Part shown: positions 59,819-64,000 of the stretch, piece by piece | Position numbering within the stretch: position 1 is the first letter of the stretch | How the letters are laid out: every line of letters starts with the position of its first letter | Assembly (NCBI GenBank): GCA_020636135.1 | Contig: JACJYK010000001.1 | Coordinates: 1,102,501 to 1,166,500, forward strand | Length of the DNA: 64,000 nucleotides | Direction of reading: 5' to 3' | Source of the DNA: Lewinellaceae bacterium | GTDB taxonomy: Bacteria; Bacteroidota; Bacteroidia; Chitinophagales; Saprospiraceae | Position numbers and translations under genes: made by a program | Notes under the pieces: model-generated | Database searches by the model: none | The model's input: the letters and a program-made list of their open reading frames with translations, nothing else | What the model was told of the DNA's origin: nothing

Positions 59819-59966
59819 TTGTCGCTTTTTAATTAGAGTTACGAAAGTAAGAAGATTCTCAACGTTGGCATGCAGGCGAAGGCTTGAGCCTCCGATTTCC
59901 ATGACATAACTTAAAATTCCGTCTGTGCATTGTGCCAATGCTTAAAAATCACAGTATAGTTATTTT

Positions 59967-60677
59967 TTATTTTCCTTCAAGTCCTTCGGCTACCTTTTTC
60001 ATGGACCAAAGACAAAGCGCCTTGTCTGAATATTGACCGTTGAGTTCCGTACAGTTTTCAGTTAAAATGAAATCTGGTTCAGGCAGTGCGATAGGCGGTA
60101 GTTGGAAGTTGAGGGCCCGCCAACCACCATCGGGTAATTCCTGATAAGGTCTGGGGCCGGTGAATGATGTCATCAGCAGCCATGTTGAACCAGACCGGGT
60201 AAAATTGGTCAGTGCTTTGCGGATGTTCGTTTCACTGAAATGAACCAGGCAATCCCGGCAAAGGATGAGATCTGCCCGGGGTAATGGATCTTCGGTCAGA
60301 TCGCCCAGAATGAATGAGAAAGGTCGACCGGTAAATTGCACTTTGTTCGAAGCGATGATCTCCGGCACGATATCCATCCCGGTGTATTCAAGGTCATCAG
60401 GCAATATACCCTGTATCCAGGCAAGATCTCCGCAGGGGGCATCCAGTAAGGACCGGATTGAAAGCCTGGCAAATAAGTCCGGCAATACGGAACTTATGGT
60501 TCTCGTCTGATCTACATCGGATCCCGGTCCCGATACGGTACCCTGGTTATCCCAATAATTGGTTTGATGGATGGTATGGAATATTTCAGCCAGTGATTTT
60601 CCACCGAACTTTGCGGAAATCGTGTCCATATCATCAAGATAAAATGCCGGTATCGGTTCTTTTTTATCGCTGCTCAT
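59967..60677 (-). CDS. Class I SAM-dependent methyltransferase
   Basis: 236 residues. SAM motif I is SLLDAPCGDLAWIQ, followed by EYTGMDIVPEII, DLILCRDCLVHFSETNI and TWLLMTSFTG. The opening FYLDDMDTISAKFGGKS and TNYWDNQGTVSGPGS suggest a family acting on a polar lipid or glycan, but the substrate cannot be set. Its start overlaps the S10 peptidase stop by 4 bases. Confidence 0.88.
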   Translation of the reverse strand: MSSDKKEPIPAFYLDDMDTISAKFGGKSLAEIFHTIHQTNYWDNQGTVSGPGSDVDQTRTISSVLPDLFARLSIRSLLDAPCGDLAWIQGILPDDLEYTGMDIVPEIIASNKVQFTGRPFSFILGDLTEDPLPRADLILCRDCLVHFSETNIRKALTNFTRSGSTWLLMTSFTGPRPYQELPDGGWRALNFQLPPIALPEPDFILTENCTELNGQYSDKALCLWSMKKVAEGLEGK

Positions 60678-62173
60678 TTTGCCTGGATAAATTGGTGGAT
60701 GGATTCAATTAATTTCTGGCGGTCCGGTTCATGGTTGTAGATCATGTGGCCGGAATAATAATAGGAGAATTCAATGCGATCGGTGGGTATGCCGTTTCGG
60801 GAACAGGTATACTCTCCGTCAAAGAAGGGTGTGATCAAATCAAAGTAACCACTGGCGACCATAACCCGGAGTGCATTGTTACGCCGCATAGCCAGGCCCA
60901 TCCCGGGTGCTGTATTGACGTAGGAAGGCTCCCATGCTGCATCTTTGGGTACCGGCTTCCAGTCCCATTTACCATAAATAGCATCATTGCCGGTGAGATA
61001 AGGCCGGTCCATGCTAACTTTCAAATCCTTCGCCAAATAATCATTCAGGGCTGCGGTATAAGCGCTGGAGGTGCGGTAGTCGGCAGCGTCGCCCAGTGTC
61101 GGTTCGCTGGCGGACTGGTCCCATTCCTTTCCCCAGTACCTGGCGTCCAGCCGGCCAATGGTAATGCCCTGGTCGCGAAGCAATTCTTTTTGAAACCGGG
61201 GTACCAGGATCCGGAAGTTCGATTGGCGGATATAGGTGGTGTCCAGACCGGTAAAATAAGCCAGCGAATCGGCCAGCATTTTACGTTCCGGACCTGAAAG
61301 AAAATTGCCTTTGTACAGCCAGGGAGCATAGGTACGGTAGGTAAAGGATCGCGCCTGATCCAGGAATGATTCCAATGGCTGCCCAGCACCGGCCTTCTTG
61401 TGATACCAGGCCGTGGCTGCCATGCTGGGTAGGTAGGTCAGGTAAGAAGTGATGTTAAAGTCTACCGAGGTGGAACCGGCATAATCCAGTGCCTGAGATA
61501 TAAGTATCAGCCCATTGAGTGCCAGATCCTGTCCGCCCTGCTCCAATGTCGCAGCGACTGCAGCAGCCCGGGTGGTTCCAAAACTCTCGCCGATAATGTA
61601 TTTCGGAGACATCCACCGCTGGTGATCGGTTGTCCACAGTCGGATAAACTGTGCTACCGAACGGGCGTCCCCAACGAGGCCCCAGAACGATTCATCTTTA
61701 CCTTTGCCGATTGCCTTGCTAAAACCTGTTCCGACCGGATCGATGAAGACGAGGTCGGCGATATCCAGGAGACATTGTTCATTATCAACAACGGGGTAGG
61801 GAGGCGCACCATCATCCCGATTAGCGTCTGAATCCACCAGCACCCGGCGCGGGCCTAAAAAACCCATATGCAGCCATATCGAGGCAGAACCTGGTCCACC
61901 ATTGAATACGAAAACCACCGGCCTTGGCACATTGTCAGGTACATTTGTTCTCAGGTACGAAACCGACCAGATGGAGGCAACAGGTTCATTCTTATCATCG
62001 CTGAGGAAGAATTCCTTCGCTTCTGCACGGTAATGCACACCTACACCATGGTAGGTGCCCTGATGTGTGGTGATGAACGATCTGGGTTCAGGGATTTTCA
62101 GCGAATCCGGTTTTTGCCCGAAAGAGTAACCTGCCATCAGAAGGCATAAAAGTTGGATCAAGGTGGTTTTCAT
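60674..62173 (-). CDS. S10-family serine carboxypeptidase-like protein
   Basis: 499 residues, signal peptide ending GYSFGQ. Alpha/beta-hydrolase catalytic signs: oxyanion region VFNGGPGSASIWLHMGFLGP, nucleophile in YIIGESFGTTRAAA, Asp in ASGYFDLITPF and His in YYSGHMIYNHEP. Exported peptidase that removes C-terminal residues. First gene of a two-gene unit with the methyltransferase. Confidence 0.93.
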   Translation of the reverse strand: MKTTLIQLLCLLMAGYSFGQKPDSLKIPEPRSFITTHQGTYHGVGVHYRAEAKEFFLSDDKNEPVASIWSVSYLRTNVPDNVPRPVVFVFNGGPGSASIWLHMGFLGPRRVLVDSDANRDDGAPPYPVVDNEQCLLDIADLVFIDPVGTGFSKAIGKGKDESFWGLVGDARSVAQFIRLWTTDHQRWMSPKYIIGESFGTTRAAAVAATLEQGGQDLALNGLILISQALDYAGSTSVDFNITSYLTYLPSMAATAWYHKKAGAGQPLESFLDQARSFTYRTYAPWLYKGNFLSGPERKMLADSLAYFTGLDTTYIRQSNFRILVPRFQKELLRDQGITIGRLDARYWGKEWDQSASEPTLGDAADYRTSSAYTAALNDYLAKDLKVSMDRPYLTGNDAIYGKWDWKPVPKDAAWEPSYVNTAPGMGLAMRRNNALRVMVASGYFDLITPFFDGEYTCSRNGIPTDRIEFSYYYSGHMIYNHEPDRQKLIESIHQFIQAK

Positions 62174-62251
62174 TGACTTAACAACAAAGGTTTAAACGAA
62201 AATAATCAATATCCTTAAAGGAGAATGCTGTGCTGGAACGCAGGTTACATA

Positions 62252-63559
62252 TCAGGAAAATTGCAAATGAGCTTGCTGGGTTTTGGCGGAAGGATTAAAA
62301 TAACCATAAGCCAGATGCGGAAAAGACGTTTTCAGTGTTTGCAGTAAAGTTGCTACTCCCATTACGTCGTCGATGGTTTCAATCCTGGCCTTTTCCAGGT
62401 ACCAGTCAGGGTCTATATTAAAATTGCGCCACTGGATCATATTCAGGCCGGTATCCCGGATAAATTGCGACAGTGCTTGAAATTCAGGGAGACTATCGGT
62501 CAAACCGGGGTAGACGAAATAATTGATGGAAGCCCACCCATTGTATTTCCGCACCGTCTTCAGAGATTCCTTCAATGCTCCGAATGAATAGTTCCGTGGC
62601 AGATAATAGGGATTATACCATTCTTCCTGGGCGCTGTTCATGCTTACGCGAATACTTTGCAAACCTGCTTTACAGAGCCGTTCTACATCCTTTGGCCGGC
62701 TACCGTTGGTATTGATGTTGATGATGCCGCGTGGCGTGCGGGCCCGAATTTCACGGATGGCTTCTTCCAGGACATCAGCCACCAGTAATGGTTCTCCTTC
62801 ACAACCCTGGCCAAAGCTGATGATCGGATCTTCAACGGTTTCCAGGTGGTCAACGGCTACTTCAACGATCTCCTGTACATCCGGTTTGAATTGCAACCGA
62901 AAATGACTTGAATGGATCTGATGCTCTTCCGGCTGCAGGGAGATGCATCCCAGACAGGTAGAGTTGCAGGCCGGGGAAGAGGGAATCGGGCATTCCCACC
63001 GGTTTAAAAAATAATTTTGTGCCGCACGGCAGTGGTAGCTCATGGCACATTGTGTTGCCAGATGATTGACCAGCCGGTTCTCCGGGTATTGACTACGGAT
63101 CCTGGTTATTCCGGCTTCGATGTCCGGCAGGTCGAATTCTTTTACATCCTGACGGACATCGGCATCAACCCGAATTGCTGTAGTATAAAATTCATCATCC
63201 AACCATCCTACGGCAGTATAGGCATAGAGCGGTAACACAGGTGCATCCTCATCATTGGCATAGGCGGAAAGATAGGTCTGGGTATGCGCCGGCGCAATGA
63301 ATGCAGATACGGCATGGCCATCCGTGTATATCTGAGCCTGCTGCCTGCGGAGGGAAAAACCCCATGGATTCCGGTTTTGGAGAAAGAAGATCTCGCTGCC
63401 TTCAGGTAAAGGGATAAAGTCTTCTTTTTGCAGCCGGACCATTTCTCTTCCGGTCCTGCCCATGACCTCATACCGGGTATCTTCCATAATGTTTCCCGCG
63501 TCATCTGCGAAAAGCATAAACGGAACTCGGGACGGATGTTTGACTCGATCTTTTTTCAT
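62252..63559 (-). CDS. Radical SAM protein
   Basis: 435 residues from the ATG at 63559 (the frame is open from 63607). The iron-sulfur motif is CNSTCLGC (Cx3Cx2C), with ISFGQGCEGEPLL (SAM-binding), RGIININTNGSRP and LQSIRVSMNSAQEEWYNPYY following. The N-terminal ~170 residues have no cysteine cluster and contain a beta-rich region. The family is not one I can name. Sixteen bases downstream of the regulator gene. Confidence 0.88.
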   Translation of the reverse strand: MKKDRVKHPSRVPFMLFADDAGNIMEDTRYEVMGRTGREMVRLQKEDFIPLPEGSEIFFLQNRNPWGFSLRRQQAQIYTDGHAVSAFIAPAHTQTYLSAYANDEDAPVLPLYAYTAVGWLDDEFYTTAIRVDADVRQDVKEFDLPDIEAGITRIRSQYPENRLVNHLATQCAMSYHCRAAQNYFLNRWECPIPSSPACNSTCLGCISLQPEEHQIHSSHFRLQFKPDVQEIVEVAVDHLETVEDPIISFGQGCEGEPLLVADVLEEAIREIRARTPRGIININTNGSRPKDVERLCKAGLQSIRVSMNSAQEEWYNPYYLPRNYSFGALKESLKTVRKYNGWASINYFVYPGLTDSLPEFQALSQFIRDTGLNMIQWRNFNIDPDWYLEKARIETIDDVMGVATLLQTLKTSFPHLAYGYFNPSAKTQQAHLQFS

Positions 63560-63575
63560 GCAGAAATAACCAGGA

Positions 63576-64000
63576 TTATTCGTTAACGAATTTATAACCG
63601 ACGCCACGAACCGAGCGGATATACTTTGGATTCCTGGGATCTTCTTCGAAATATTTGCGAAGCGCCAGGATGAAATTGTCCACCGTGCGGGTGGAAGGAA
63701 AGATGTCGTAGCCCCATACCAGCTGCAGCATTTGCTGCCTCGATACCACTTTGTTCCGGTGATCTATCAATAGCTTCATGAGCTGGACTTCTTTTTTAGT
63801 CAGGGTTAAGGCTCCCTGGTGGCTATTCGCCTCAAAAGTGACAAAATTAATGCTGTTGGGACCGAATTGGTAAATCGAACGATTGGGATCGATCGGCGCC
63901 GTGCTCCGTTTGAGCAAATTGTGCACCCGTAATAATAATTCTTCCAGGTGAAAAGGCTTGGTCAGATAATCGTCGGCTCCGATGCGTAATCCATGGATGC
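63576..64000 (-). CDS. OmpR-type response regulator, 5' truncated by window edge
   Basis: The frame is open to the window end. The visible receiver end is GLRIGADDYLTKPFHLEELLLRV with its conserved Lys, then the winged-helix DNA-binding domain (LTKKEVQLMKLLIDHRNKVV, VDNFILALRKYFEEDP, IRSVRGVGYKFV). Bacteroidota RprY-type regulators end the same way. It probably shares a transcript with the radical SAM gene. Confidence 0.9.
   Translation of the reverse strand, partial: IHGLRIGADDYLTKPFHLEELLLRVHNLLKRSTAPIDPNRSIYQFGPNSINFVTFEANSHQGALTLTKKEVQLMKLLIDHRNKVVSRQQMLQLVWGYDIFPSTRTVDNFILALRKYFEEDPRNPKYIRSVRGVGYKFVNE

Overview
The window looks like chromosomal DNA of a member of the Bacteroidota, probably a Saprospiraceae-like lineage. 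This is inferred from type IX secretion (T9SS) C-terminal sorting domains, a PorP/SprF outer-membrane protein, an ECF sigma/FecR/TonB-receptor set, a GH92 glycosidase, a LytS/LytTR pair with a two-component propeller sensor, and mostly weak Shine-Dalgarno sequences. I saw no rRNA, tRNA, CRISPR array, transposase or phage gene.

Layout. 1-17 kb is a secreted-protein region: the end of a dockerin-like T9SS cargo, an exported caspase-fold protein, and two giant paralogous leucine-rich-repeat (LRR) proteins that share C-terminal sorting domains and a leader of identical spacing. These are followed by a RhuM-Fic fusion gene and a PorP/SprF gene. 17-20 kb holds a BNR/sortilin-type propeller protein.

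20.4-30.9 kb is a self-contained [NiFe]-hydrogenase locus. Structural genes (small subunit, large subunit, cytochrome b, maturation protease) run leftward and a small membrane protein plus hypABFCDE run rightward from a shared 197-bp intergenic region. The small subunit carries all six cysteines of the proximal [4Fe-3S] cluster typical of oxygen-tolerant membrane-bound hydrogenases. The cell probably oxidises H2 at the membrane in the presence of O2.

31-40 kb is mixed: an ArsR/AHSA1/VOC operon, a zinc-less Fpg glycosylase, a lipoprotein with an FAH-family enzyme, a GH92 enzyme, a methyltransferase, a ferritin-VIT1 fusion and a probably frameshifted small gene. 40.4-47 kb is a co-directional run: YceI-like protein, propeller histidine kinase, LytTR regulator, cytochrome c lipoprotein, OB-fold protein, second YceI protein and a DUF5777 barrel protein. 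It looks like a regulated periplasmic redox or lipid-binding system. 47-53 kb carries a thioredoxin-fold protein, a sigma/FecR/TonB-receptor unit and an MFS transporter. 53.5-64 kb holds a four-repeat cysteine-bracketed lipoprotein, an accessory SecA-like ATPase, a cytochrome c/FG-GAP lipoprotein, a double zinc-ribbon-like lipoprotein, a methyltransferase, an S10 peptidase, a radical SAM protein and a truncated OmpR-type regulator.

All functional names rest on motifs read by eye from the translated sequence. No database search was possible. Comparisons with E. coli and other reference proteins are from memory.
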